Assembly (NCBI RefSeq): GCF_014698145.1
Contig: NZ_JACJSM010000007.1
Span: 1 to 64,000 of the forward strand
Reading direction: 5' to 3'
Length of the DNA: 64,000 nt
From: Oscillatoria sp. FACHB-1406
Lineage (GTDB): Bacteria > Cyanobacteriota > Cyanobacteriia > Cyanobacteriales > Spirulinaceae
Within the stretch, counting starts at the first letter, position 1, and every line of letters starts with the position of its first letter. Under the pieces are notes generated by a model. That model saw only the letters and a list, made by a program, of their open reading frames with translations, was not told the DNA's origin and did not search any database. Shown piece by piece: positions 34,120 through 42,413 of the stretch. Both the position numbers and the translations under genes were made by a program.

Positions 34120-34899
34120 ATGTTGCCCAGAGAAGAATTATTGAAAGGAGTTGAAAATCGCGACAGTTTGGCACGCGTTATCGACTTAGCCGAACAAGCC
34201 ATTAAAACTTGGGAAGTAACGGTGACAGATTTTTTGTCGCCAGCGGTGTTAATTGAAGTCGAAGAACGCTTCGCAAAACTTACCGAAATCGATCGCGTCG
34301 CTTGGGGAGGATACCCGCAAGCAGAACGCCAACGCATCGGGATTGCACGTTCTGAAATTCCTTTGGATGCAGCACAAGTAAACCTCGCTGCTGTCGATAT
34401 TGCAGGTAATTTTCTTTTCGATGCGGCGACGCATCGCGATTTCCTCGGTGCAATGTTAGGAACGGGAGTCGTGCGCGAGAAAGTCGGCGATATTCTCGTC
34501 CTCGGAGAACGGGGCGCGCAGGCGATTGTCGTCCCGGAATTGGTAGAATTTTTGGAGACGAACTTGAATCAAGTGCGATCGGTTCCAGTGAAAGTTCGAC
34601 GCATCGAACTCGAGGAATTAAAAGTTCGCCCCCCCAAGAAAAAAGAAATGACAACCGTTGAAGCATCGCTGCGGTTAGACGCGATCGCATCGGCTGGTTT
34701 TGGACTCTCTCGCAGTAAAATGTCAGATGCAATTTCTGCCGGGGATGTGCGCGTTAACTGGAAAGAAGTATCGCAACCCAGTTATGCTGTCAAGTCTGGC
34801 GATCTAATTTCTTTTCGCGGCAAAGGACGTTTAGAAGTGGGCGAAATTGCTATTACAAAAAAAGAACGCTACCGCGTGCAATTAACTCGTTTCGTCTAA
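34120..34899 (+). CDS. Photosystem II S4 domain protein
   Basis: A 259-residue RNA-binding-type protein of the family named photosystem II S4 domain protein, conserved in cyanobacteria and chloroplasts. The N-terminal two-thirds (WGGYPQAERQRIGIARSEIP and FLFDAATHRDFLGAMLGTGV) resemble YlmH. The C-terminal S4 domain reads EASLRLDAIASAGFGLSRSK followed by AGDVRVNW. YlmH-type proteins act in ribosome rescue in Bacillus; in cyanobacteria the role is unproven and the photosystem link rests on phylogenetic distribution. Upstream sequence is a heptamer array. Confidence 0.88.
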   Translation: MLPREELLKGVENRDSLARVIDLAEQAIKTWEVTVTDFLSPAVLIEVEERFAKLTEIDRVAWGGYPQAERQRIGIARSEIPLDAAQVNLAAVDIAGNFLFDAATHRDFLGAMLGTGVVREKVGDILVLGERGAQAIVVPELVEFLETNLNQVRSVPVKVRRIELEELKVRPPKKKEMTTVEASLRLDAIASAGFGLSRSKMSDAISAGDVRVNWKEVSQPSYAVKSGDLISFRGKGRLEVGEIAITKKERYRVQLTRFV

Positions 34900-34941
34900 T
34901 GATGAATTTTGAAATTGCCACAACCTATTTGGGATTGCTAT

Positions 34942-34988
34942 ATTTCGTAGGGTGGGCAGCGCCCACCAACCTTAAGTCAGTGCCATTC
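34942..34988 (-). repeat. 47-bp dispersed repeat, copy 2 (inverted relative to copy 1)
   Basis: The reverse complement of this stretch matches 30581-30627 over 47 bases with a single clear difference (GGTTGG for GGCTGG). Its palindromic core GGTGGGCAGCGCCCACC would form a strong hairpin upstream of recJ. Confidence 0.85.
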
Positions 34989-35047
34989 AACCTTGGCTTG
35001 AGTGAAGAAGCGGTATATTCTTCGTGTCTTTGTGGAACTGAAAAACG

Positions 35048-37369
35048 ATGATGCAAGCTCAATGGCAAATCGCCGCCCCTTCAACATCAACAATTCCCCT
35101 CGAATTTCTCGAAGCCGTTCGCGCTTATACGCCATATTCTGAAGGAAAATATGCCGCGCAATTATTATGGAAAAGAGGCATCAAAGAGATAGAAGAGTTA
35201 CCGGGATTCTTTGACCCAGAGCGCTATCTAGCGTGCAGTCCGTTTGAATTCGGACAAGAAATGAAACAAGCCGTTCGACGATTGCTTGCAGCGCGCGACA
35301 CCGGCGAAAGAGTTACGATTTGGGGCGATTTTGATGCCGATGGGGTCACTTCAACCAGCGTTTTATGGGAAGGATTGGGACAGTTTTTACCCCAAGAACT
35401 CCAGTTAAATTATTACATTCCCGATCGCTTCACCGAATCCCACGGCTTAAATTGTGAAGGCATCGATCGCTTAGCCGCAGCGGGAACCACGCTTATCGTC
35501 ACCTGCGATACGGGTAGCACGAACTTGCGCGAAATCGAGGCAGCGACAGCATTAGGGATCGATCTTATTATCACCGACCATCACGCCCTACCGCCGGAAC
35601 GCCCGGAAGTCGTCGCCATAATCAATCCTCGTTATTTCGCCGAAACGCACCCGTTTTATCACCTTTCCGGCGTAGCCGTTGCTTATAAATTGGTGGAAGC
35701 GATGTATGCAACGCTACCGGAAGTTCCGCAACAACCCTTAGAAGACCTGCTGGATTTAGTCGCGATTGGCTTAATTGCTGATTTGGTCGCATTGAAGGGA
35801 GATTGTCGCTATCTCGCCCAGCGCGGTTTGCAGCAATTGCGGAAGCAATCCGTCGCGCCGACTCGTCCCGGAGTGGCGAAATTGCTGGAGTTGTGCAAGC
35901 GAAGCGGCGATCGCCCGACGGATATTTCGTTTGGGATCGGGCCGCGCATCAATGCAGTCAGTCGCATTCATGGCGATGCACGCTTTTGCGTAGAATTACT
36001 GACGAGTCGCGATCGCGAGCGTTGCGAACAATTAGCCCTAGAAACCGAACTCGCCAATAGCCGCCGCAAGGAGTTACAGAAAACCGTCGCTGCCTCGGTT
36101 AAACGACGTTTGGAACAGATCGACCTCTCCACGACAAGCGTTATCGTGTTGGAAGATCCGCAATGGTCGGGGGGCGTGTTAGGGTTAGTCGCAGGGCAGA
36201 TGGCGCAGGAATACGGCCGTCCGACGGTGTTGTTGAGTCGGGGGGAAGAGGACGAAGATGGGCTGGCGCGGGGTTCGGCGCGATCGATTCGGGAGATAGA
36301 CTTCTACGAATTAGTGAAATCGCAAGCGCATCTGCTGCATCGTTTTGGTGGTCATCCGTTTGCAGCGGGATTGAGTTTGCCGGTGGAAAATATTCCTTTA
36401 TTTCGGGACGCGATCGACCGAGAATTAAGAGCTAAAATTGTCGAACCAACAGCGTTAGTCCCAACTTTTAAAACCGATCTAACCGTCACGGTTGCTGAAT
36501 TAGGAAAAGAATTATTTCGGGAATTAAACCTGCTCGAACCGTATGGAATGGGCAATCCAATTCCGCAACTGCTGATTAAGAATTGCTGGTTTAAAAATGC
36601 TTGGAATAAAAATATTACCGATGCCAAGAATAAAACGGTGAGCTATTTAAAAACCACCTTTAAACTCTGCGATGAATCGCGTCCGCAGGGGATTGCAGGG
36701 ATGTGGTGGGGACATTCGCGGGACGAACTACCGCTAGAGGGGGTACGCTGCGACGCGATCGTTGAGTTAGATTTTAATACTTACAGTCGGGGAGAGGACG
36801 GGAAAGGCAGCTACGAAGCGCGTTTAGTTGCGGTGCGGGTTGCGGGCGAAAGTGCCGTTAGCGAGGGGGAGTGGAAGGGAGAATGGATGGCAGATTGGCG
36901 GGGTAAAGGGGAAGAGATGGCGGAAGCAGCAACTTCTTATGCAGTTTTGAGGGATTGTCCGAGTAGTTGGAGGAAATTGCAGGGGGAATTTAACGCCGCA
37001 GTTGCGCAATCCAAACCTTTAGCCCTGGCTTATCCTTCTCCCGAATCGCCCACCCCAGAGCAAGTTTGGCGCAAACTCATCGGGATTGCGAAACACCTCG
37101 ATCGCACCGCTACCCCAGCAAGTTTAGAGCAAATCGCGATCGCGTTGGGTCTGAGTCGTCTTACCCTCGAATCGGGATTGGAAGCGTTGAAAAGTTTGGG
37201 GTTCGAGCTAAAACGCACGGGCGATTCTTTAAGCATTCGCTGGAAATCCCAAAACTCGAATCCTGCAACTGACGCAATTTCTTTGTTCCTATTGCAAATC
37301 GAAGAAGAACAATTCAGACAAGGATATTTTTATCGCGCTCCTGTAGAAACTTTACAAGCCGGATTGTAG
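35048..37369 (+). CDS. recJ: Single-stranded-DNA-specific exonuclease RecJ
   Basis: A 773-residue 5'-3' exonuclease of the DHH superfamily, used in recombination and mismatch repair. The metal-binding motifs are present: TIWGDFDADGVTSTSVLW, VTCDTGS, IITDHHALP and the DHHA1-like HRFGGHPFAAGLSL. FGIGPRINAVSRI is the characteristic RecJ block. The protein is longer than the ~570-residue E. coli enzyme, with a C-terminal extension of about 200 residues (after residue 560) typical of cyanobacterial RecJ. Two ATG codons are adjacent (35048 and 35051). It is monocistronic here. Confidence 0.93.
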   Translation: MMQAQWQIAAPSTSTIPLEFLEAVRAYTPYSEGKYAAQLLWKRGIKEIEELPGFFDPERYLACSPFEFGQEMKQAVRRLLAARDTGERVTIWGDFDADGVTSTSVLWEGLGQFLPQELQLNYYIPDRFTESHGLNCEGIDRLAAAGTTLIVTCDTGSTNLREIEAATALGIDLIITDHHALPPERPEVVAIINPRYFAETHPFYHLSGVAVAYKLVEAMYATLPEVPQQPLEDLLDLVAIGLIADLVALKGDCRYLAQRGLQQLRKQSVAPTRPGVAKLLELCKRSGDRPTDISFGIGPRINAVSRIHGDARFCVELLTSRDRERCEQLALETELANSRRKELQKTVAASVKRRLEQIDLSTTSVIVLEDPQWSGGVLGLVAGQMAQEYGRPTVLLSRGEEDEDGLARGSARSIREIDFYELVKSQAHLLHRFGGHPFAAGLSLPVENIPLFRDAIDRELRAKIVEPTALVPTFKTDLTVTVAELGKELFRELNLLEPYGMGNPIPQLLIKNCWFKNAWNKNITDAKNKTVSYLKTTFKLCDESRPQGIAGMWWGHSRDELPLEGVRCDAIVELDFNTYSRGEDGKGSYEARLVAVRVAGESAVSEGEWKGEWMADWRGKGEEMAEAATSYAVLRDCPSSWRKLQGEFNAAVAQSKPLALAYPSPESPTPEQVWRKLIGIAKHLDRTATPASLEQIAIALGLSRLTLESGLEALKSLGFELKRTGDSLSIRWKSQNSNPATDAISLFLLQIEEEQFRQGYFYRAPVETLQAGL

Positions 37370-37438
37370 AAAAATTTCCTTCAATTTTTTATTTAACTTA
37401 AGAAAGACAAACGATAAACTAAAACACTTTAGCTAAAA

Positions 37439-39253
37439 TTATGGAATAAAAATTTTAAGAGCAGCATCTATTAAAAGCTCTTTTTGGTCATTTATTTCGA
37501 TTTGTGTCCAAGTTGTCTTTGAACCTATTTCTTGAGTCAACAAAACAGAAGATTGTTGATAAAGCGGTGCTTTACACATAAAGGGATCATTCCCGCCTAA
37601 AGTATTTTGACCTGGATCCATAATTGTCAAGTTCCCAAGTGTATTTTTAAGTGGCTCAAGATTAGAGTCTAAAACTGAACTACCTGAATTACGTGGATAC
37701 ACATGTTCAATGGATGTTCCTGCAAAGTCATAAACCCTACTTTTATCAACACAAACAGGTACTCCTGCCGCACCATTTTTGTACCATTGATAATAGTATT
37801 CAACGGTCATAAGAAAATATTTAAGTGGTTTGTTCCCACCAGACTCTTTATACTCAAGCATATTAAGAGCATTTTTAAATGTTGAATCTGTAGCTTTTGT
37901 ACTGATTAGATTTTGCAGTTTTGTTTTTATATTAGAGATAGTATAAGAATTCGGGTCTTGTCTGATAGCTAGTGACTCTTGATAGTAAATACCCTTCAAA
38001 GGGGTTGCGTGCTGATTGCATATTATTTTATATCTAAAAAAAGTTCTTTCGACTATCTGAACTATTTCGGAGAATAATCGATGATCGAGTTTAGCCGCTG
38101 CAAGAAATAAAGGAATTGATAAATCATGTCCAAGTTCAACTAAAAGAATATTTAAGCGAGTTATATCCCAGCCAGTAATAGGTTGCTGTTTTGAATATAA
38201 CCACTGACCTTTTATGAGCTTTCTACACTTGATGATATCCTCATGGATGTTCTTTACCGTTTCATGAATCTGCTGTGCATGGTGTAGTGTTAAGCTAATC
38301 TGCTGATTTTGAGGAAAGAATTTATCGAGAAACATATCAAACAAAGCATTTTGCTGAGGTCTATTTCCTTGATAGGACTCATAAATCCAGTTAAGATAAT
38401 TCTTAGTATCAGCAGGAGGATCGGCTAGTATTTCGTCCCACATTCTTTCAACAGCGTCCTGTTGTTGATTAAAACCTTCTAAAAGCTCTAATGTTTTAGC
38501 TCTTAAAAGGTCACCATCCGTTAGATTAGTACCTCTATCGTTAATAACCTGAAAAAGCCGAAACGCATCCTCTCGGCTGCCAGTTACCATGTGGAGAATA
38601 GTAAAGTCATTGTCCAGAATATTTTGAACTATTTCAAGATCGTCAATTTTGTCTTCAATCCTAGCATGAGAAGCAATGATTGACTGAATAGTGGTTCTCA
38701 GGGAATTATAGGCATATAAAATTTTGTTATGAGAATCTCTTGAAACAGAAGTCTGAATGTCACGAATTAATTCTTTATAAAAAGATCGATCGGCTTTAGA
38801 TAGTTCTAAAACTTCAACAGGAGTAACCACTCTTTGGACTTCTTGGCTAAATTCTATAAAACGTTCAGATAGCTTTTCTATTCGTCCTTTTATAATTGAT
38901 TCATTATCAGTATCGCCTAATCCATTTGCTTCTACTTGCAATTCTTTGTAGCTTTTTACTAAGCACGCGACTAGCAAAGTAAATGTTGCAATTCTTTGCT
39001 GACCATCAATGATTTCGTATTTATGCTGATTAACTGTGCCTGGAACAGAGTGTTTTACGCTTAGGATTCCACCAAAGAAATGGTTTACAGGTGAATCCGA
39101 TCTCCTTTTTTCAAAACACTTTTTTAAGTCTTTTATGAAATCAGATACAGATTCAGCATTCCAAGCATAAGCTCTTTGATACTTTGGAATGAAGAACATG
39201 GGTTTATAGGAAAATAGGTTACCAATAGAAGTATATGCCGGCTCAATATTCAT
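37439..39253 (-). CDS. DUF262/DUF1524 (GmrSD-like) protein, probable defence nuclease
   Basis: A 604-residue protein. The N-terminal DUF262 (ParB-like) domain has FFIPKYQRAYAWNAESVSDF, FFGGILSV and YEIIDGQQRIATFTLL, where the DGQQR motif binds nucleotide. The C-terminal DUF1524 domain has the HNH-type core SIEHVYPRN followed by LKNTLGNLTIM and LGGNDPF. This GmrSD-like architecture cleaves modified phage DNA or is otherwise used in phage defence in characterised members. No partner gene is adjacent, so it may act alone. The gene is AT-rich and free of HIP1 sites compared with recJ before it, consistent with acquisition. Confidence 0.85.
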   Translation of the reverse strand: MNIEPAYTSIGNLFSYKPMFFIPKYQRAYAWNAESVSDFIKDLKKCFEKRRSDSPVNHFFGGILSVKHSVPGTVNQHKYEIIDGQQRIATFTLLVACLVKSYKELQVEANGLGDTDNESIIKGRIEKLSERFIEFSQEVQRVVTPVEVLELSKADRSFYKELIRDIQTSVSRDSHNKILYAYNSLRTTIQSIIASHARIEDKIDDLEIVQNILDNDFTILHMVTGSREDAFRLFQVINDRGTNLTDGDLLRAKTLELLEGFNQQQDAVERMWDEILADPPADTKNYLNWIYESYQGNRPQQNALFDMFLDKFFPQNQQISLTLHHAQQIHETVKNIHEDIIKCRKLIKGQWLYSKQQPITGWDITRLNILLVELGHDLSIPLFLAAAKLDHRLFSEIVQIVERTFFRYKIICNQHATPLKGIYYQESLAIRQDPNSYTISNIKTKLQNLISTKATDSTFKNALNMLEYKESGGNKPLKYFLMTVEYYYQWYKNGAAGVPVCVDKSRVYDFAGTSIEHVYPRNSGSSVLDSNLEPLKNTLGNLTIMDPGQNTLGGNDPFMCKAPLYQQSSVLLTQEIGSKTTWTQIEINDQKELLIDAALKIFIP

Positions 39254-39438
39254 ATATATTTATTCAAATCTTGCTGCAATATCTTTATACTATATCACCG
39301 TATCATCTTCCAACTGACCGACAGCACGATAATCTCTATTGATGCGTGCTGAATAGATGGGCAAATTGGGATGGACTTTCTTGAATCGCAAGCTGGGATA
39401 GCTCGGATCTTGCTTGAATTGCCGATAGGCTTTACGGG

Positions 39439-40705
39439 CTGGGGGGGCGACAAGCAAGCCGAAATCTAGACAGGGATACAAATTGAAGCCAATATGGTAA
39501 AAAAAGATCGGTCTACTATTGTCAATGAGACCGACCTACCTAAAAATGATTCATCCATTATACCAAAAACACTTAGAACATCAACTCTCTCAAGCTCAAC
39601 TGTTGTTTCTCTCAGTCATTATTGAAGTTCTTCAAAGTCTCAAACAAGTTAAAGCCGAACTGATAGCGACAGCCTTGCCCTTGCCAATCTTATTTGAGAG
39701 CCGTCGCAAAAAGTTGCAAAGATTATTATCCTTGAAAGCCCTGAATATGAAAAGGATATGGTTTCCGATTCTTCAAGATTGGCTGGCGACCACATTCCCG
39801 GATTCAGACCATCTTTACATTGCTTTAGACCGTACCAATTGGGACAACCTTAACTTGCTGATGGTAAGCTTGATTTACCGCAACAGAGCAATTCCTTTAT
39901 ATGGAGAATTCTTAAATAAACTCGGTTCGAGTAACCTGAGCGAGCAAATCCGAGTTTTGTCGCCGGTTTTAGCCTTGTTGAAGTCCTATCGAGTTGTCGT
40001 TCTCGGAGACCGAGAATTCTGTTCGGTTCTGTTGGGAGATTGGCTTGGGGAGCAGGGTGTCAGCTATGTATTGCGTTTGAAGGAAACGACTTCGTTCCAA
40101 AAAAATGGCAAGTTTGAGAGCCTCAATAAACAAGGACTTAAACCGGGGACTTCTTTCTTTTTTAAAAGGGTCAAAGTGACTCAACAAGTGAAAAGTAAAA
40201 CTTTTAATGTAGCGGGGAAGTGGAAGCGGACTTATCAGCAGACTTCGGTGGCAGAAGGTTGGTATCTGCTCACCAATCTGGAGAGTAAAAATGAAGCGAT
40301 CGTCGCCTATAAAAAACGCTTTGATATTGAAGAAATGTTCCGCGACTTCAAGAGGGGTGGTTACAACTTGGAAGACAGTCAAATTCGAGGTGAGAGGTTG
40401 AATTCTTTGATGTTGTTACTGTTTATGGCTTATTTTCAAGCAACGATGACAGGGCAGAAATTTAAACGTCAGAATCTCCAAAAATATTTGGGAAGACCCG
40501 AACAAAAACGGCGCAACACCCGTAGACACAGTAGCTTTTACTTGGGTCTTTACTGTCGAGACTGGATTCCTTTTTGGCATCAATGCTGGGAAATGGTGGA
40601 GAAGTTAATGCAATTAAGTCCGAATAAGCTCCCGTATTATCAGCGAGGCATGAGGGCTATGAAGCTGATTCTTTCTACATTTTAGCCTTCTTGTCGCCCC
40701 CCCAG
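39439..40705 (+). mobile_element. Complete IS4-family insertion sequence, 1267 bp
   Basis: The ends are CTGGGGGGGCGACAAG and its exact reverse complement (16 bp), with further imperfect matching inside. The element is flanked by a 9-bp direct repeat CTTTACGGG (39430-39438 and 40706-40714). It carries one intact transposase gene. The perfect ends and target duplication mean the insertion is recent. It interrupts a RelE-type toxin gene. Confidence 0.92.
39525..40685 (+). CDS. IS4-family transposase
   Basis: A 386-residue DDE transposase. Catalytic residues appear as YIALDRTNWDN (first D), VVLGDREFCSV (second D) and YKKRFDIEEMFRDFKRGG (E). The last segment fits the Y-(2)-R-(3)-E-(6)-K signature of IS4 exactly. 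The insertion domain between the second D and E contains TSFQKNGKF and the conserved GWYLLTNL strand. The reading frame is undamaged, so the element may be mobile. Start taken at the ATG at 39525; TTG at 39519 is in frame. Confidence 0.92.
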   Translation: MRPTYLKMIHPLYQKHLEHQLSQAQLLFLSVIIEVLQSLKQVKAELIATALPLPILFESRRKKLQRLLSLKALNMKRIWFPILQDWLATTFPDSDHLYIALDRTNWDNLNLLMVSLIYRNRAIPLYGEFLNKLGSSNLSEQIRVLSPVLALLKSYRVVVLGDREFCSVLLGDWLGEQGVSYVLRLKETTSFQKNGKFESLNKQGLKPGTSFFFKRVKVTQQVKSKTFNVAGKWKRTYQQTSVAEGWYLLTNLESKNEAIVAYKKRFDIEEMFRDFKRGGYNLEDSQIRGERLNSLMLLLFMAYFQATMTGQKFKRQNLQKYLGRPEQKRRNTRRHSSFYLGLYCRDWIPFWHQCWEMVEKLMQLSPNKLPYYQRGMRAMKLILSTF

Positions 40706-40779
40706 CTTTACGGGTCTGCTCTTGAATCGGTTCCGGGAGATCGGCAAACATTTCTCGGAACCGAGCAGTATACGAGATT

Positions 40780-40998
40780 TCACAACGTTTCCGGGTCTAA
40801 TTCTTGAGTCTCACCCGCTCGATATTCTGCCATTGCTTCGGCTGCTAGTTTAGCCAATAAGTCTGGCGATCGCGCAAAGGAGTCGTCCCATTGCTGCTCT
40901 TCTTCGAGTTCTTCTAAAATTAGGGTTGCGATCGCATCCTGTTTATCTGTTGGTAAGGTTTTTAATCGGGCGATCGCTTGTTCAAGCAATTTGGTCAT
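40780..40998 (-). CDS. Antitoxin of the disrupted RelE-type pair (orphan)
   Basis: A 72-residue protein starting MTKLLEQAIARLKTLPTDKQ and ending GETQELDPETL. The helix LEQAIARLKTLPTDKQDAIA followed by TLILEELEEEQQWDDSF is typical of small cyanobacterial antitoxins partnered with RelE/ParE toxins. The start at 40998 is preferred over the in-frame opening at 41031. Its TGA overlaps the GTG start of the toxin pseudogene (40780-40783). With the toxin destroyed by the IS it has no partner here, though it could still neutralise related toxins elsewhere. Confidence 0.75.
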   Translation of the reverse strand: MTKLLEQAIARLKTLPTDKQDAIATLILEELEEEQQWDDSFARSPDLLAKLAAEAMAEYRAGETQELDPETL

Positions 40999-41053
40999 GG
41001 TTACAGTCCTCCTATATGATAGCATTGCCAAAATCTACGAGTCGTAAAATGCC

Positions 41054-41254
41054 TCAAATTGCTCGGTAGTGTCCTGCTTCAAAATCAGCTATTGCTTCTT
41101 CAGCTAAGTTATCTAGTTTGCCAGCGGCAATATCATTCTCAAGCTGTTCGTCCCAATGCTGATAATCTAAATCGAAAAACCACACTAGAAGCTGATTAAA
41201 ATCATTAGGTGAAAGCTGGAGGATTGCAGTTTCGAGTTGTTCGAGCGTTAACAT
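41054..41254 (-). CDS. Small antitoxin-like protein without adjacent toxin
   Basis: A 66-residue protein starting MLTLEQLETAILQLSPNDFN and ending AIADFEAGHYRAI. The N-terminal helix and the LAEEAIADFEAG tail resemble cyanobacterial antitoxins that precede RelE-like toxins; such antitoxins often end in a FxxGxxxxL-type motif. A GAAAGAGG ribosome-binding site just upstream supports the ATG at 41254, although the frame is open back to 41431. No toxin lies downstream (the next 55 bases lead to the other antitoxin). Confidence 0.6.
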   Translation of the reverse strand: MLTLEQLETAILQLSPNDFNQLLVWFFDLDYQHWDEQLENDIAAGKLDNLAEEAIADFEAGHYRAI

Positions 41255-41431
41255 TGTCTTTCCTCTTTCTTCTGCTGGATGAATGATTGCTTTCTTTTCA
41301 AAGTGTAGTGACGGATACCGATAGTCTTGTTTCAGAAATTCATAGCATCGGTCGGCTAGCTCTTGAATCTCGTCGGGCAACTGTCGATAATGATAATGAT
41401 ACCAAAAATCAGGGGTTGCACGATGTATCAC
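41255..41431 (-). pseudogene. Chimeric toxin fragment: RelE 5' part joined to a HicB start
   Basis: This open stretch reads MIHRATPDFWYHYHYRQLPD, then EIQELADRCYEFLKQDYRYP and SLHFEK, the first half of a RelE-type toxin. It then switches to KAIIHPAEERGK, which matches the HicB opening (KAVIHPAEEGGYW) of 15684-15887 at both protein and DNA level. It runs in frame into the antitoxin-like protein at 41254. A recombination between toxin-antitoxin genes is the simplest reading. The half-toxin lacks its catalytic C-terminus. Confidence 0.65.
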
Positions 41432-41567
41432 AAGTCAGTACAACGCCCTTCCCGTATATGTTGCAGTGTTATGCCTTACATACCGTCGGCAAAATATCTT
41501 AAAAGTGTTGAGATATATTACCTCAAACTCAACACTAACAGTTTTGTCCGTCCGCTGCCATGAAGTG

Positions 41568-42107
41568 TTAGCTCGCGTCACGCACCTTGGCATACATGAA
41601 GGCATCTCTAGGAATTGTTGAAATGTTAGGGCGGATTTGGTAGCAACGCAACCTCCCTTCACACACTAAACCACTCTTTTCCAGAACTTTAACTGAAGCA
41701 AGGTTTTCCGTATCGCAAGTTGCCCAAACTCGATGAATTTCTGGCAAGTTAATTGCCCATTCCACGACAGCACAAGCGGCTTCTGTTGCATAACCTTGTC
41801 CCCAATATTTCTGATTGAGCAGATAACCAAAACCAGCCGCACGATCTTCTACCCAACAACTAATCGTGCCAATGGGTCGATCGTCAGGTTTGACTGTAAG
41901 TACCCAGGAGAAACTACCTGATTCCCATTCTGCCGGACGGCTCTCCAGGAATTTTAAAACCTCGCTGACATCAGTACGAGGACGATAATCCATGTAGTGA
42001 ATGACTTTGGGATCGCTAGCATATTCAAAGATTGCCTCCGCATCTGCGAGACGAGGGCGGCGTAAAATAAGCCTTTCTGTTGTAAATACTTCAGGAGCCT
42101 GTAACAT
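41568..42107 (-). CDS. GNAT-family N-acetyltransferase (RimJ/RimL type)
   Basis: A 179-residue acetyltransferase. The N-terminal FTTERLILRRPRLADAEAIF is the hallmark of the RimJ/RimL subgroup. The acetyl-CoA loop is LNQKYWGQGYATEAACAVVE (Q/R-x-x-G-x-A/G variant), followed by RVWATCDTENLASVKVLEKS and GL. The substrate is probably a protein N-terminus or small amine, which cannot be told from sequence. The start is placed at the ATG at 42107 (MLQAPEVFTTERL); a longer frame opens at 42164. Confidence 0.9.
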   Translation of the reverse strand: MLQAPEVFTTERLILRRPRLADAEAIFEYASDPKVIHYMDYRPRTDVSEVLKFLESRPAEWESGSFSWVLTVKPDDRPIGTISCWVEDRAAGFGYLLNQKYWGQGYATEAACAVVEWAINLPEIHRVWATCDTENLASVKVLEKSGLVCEGRLRCYQIRPNISTIPRDAFMYAKVRDAS

Positions 42108-42413
42108 GAGAGCGCTTTTATCTTTATCGGCAAATAACGGACTCACACATTTGAGATTATCCAATAAAACCCAAATTAGAGTTTTCTTAATAATTTATCT
42201 ATCTCATCACCTTTTAGCGCCTCGATCGCTAACATTCACAAAAATCAATGATTGCTCTTGCGATCTTGTATCGCGAGGGGTACAGCAGTCTGTTAAACTC
42301 AGAAAATGGGATGTTTTACCTCGCGCTTGCAATCGAAATAAAGAGCCAGCATTACTCAAAATCTTGGCTTGAAATGGAAGTTAATTACCGAGATCGATAA
42401 ATAAAGCTAGTCT
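42108..42413. other. Intergenic stretch between the acetyltransferase and the Mrp operon
   Basis: About 306 bases upstream of two divergent transcription units. It is AT-rich near 42165-42210 and probably holds both promoters, but no clear -10/-35 pair, riboswitch or repeat was recognised. Confidence 0.4.

Larger units (their letters stand above)
39290..40783 (-). pseudogene. RelE/ParE-type toxin gene split by an IS4-family insertion
   Basis: Removing the IS (39439-40705) and one copy of the 9-bp duplication joins the two flanks into one frame: SYTARFREMFADLPEPIQEQ, TRKAYRQFKQDPSYPSLRFK and INRDYRAVGQLEDDTVI, a RelE-type toxin. Two further lesions are visible. A GTG start at 40783 overlapping the antitoxin stop is out of frame with the body, as if two bases were added near 40770. 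The end stops at a TAG after DDTVI, where relatives continue with a WFWIGxH tail. The gene is therefore dead three times over. Its antitoxin at 40780-40998 is intact. Confidence 0.75.

Noticed and set aside
41435-41662. 75-codon minus-strand frame between the acetyltransferase and the toxin fragments
   Set aside because: It overlaps the end of the acetyltransferase gene, has irregular composition and matches no toxin or antitoxin pattern.
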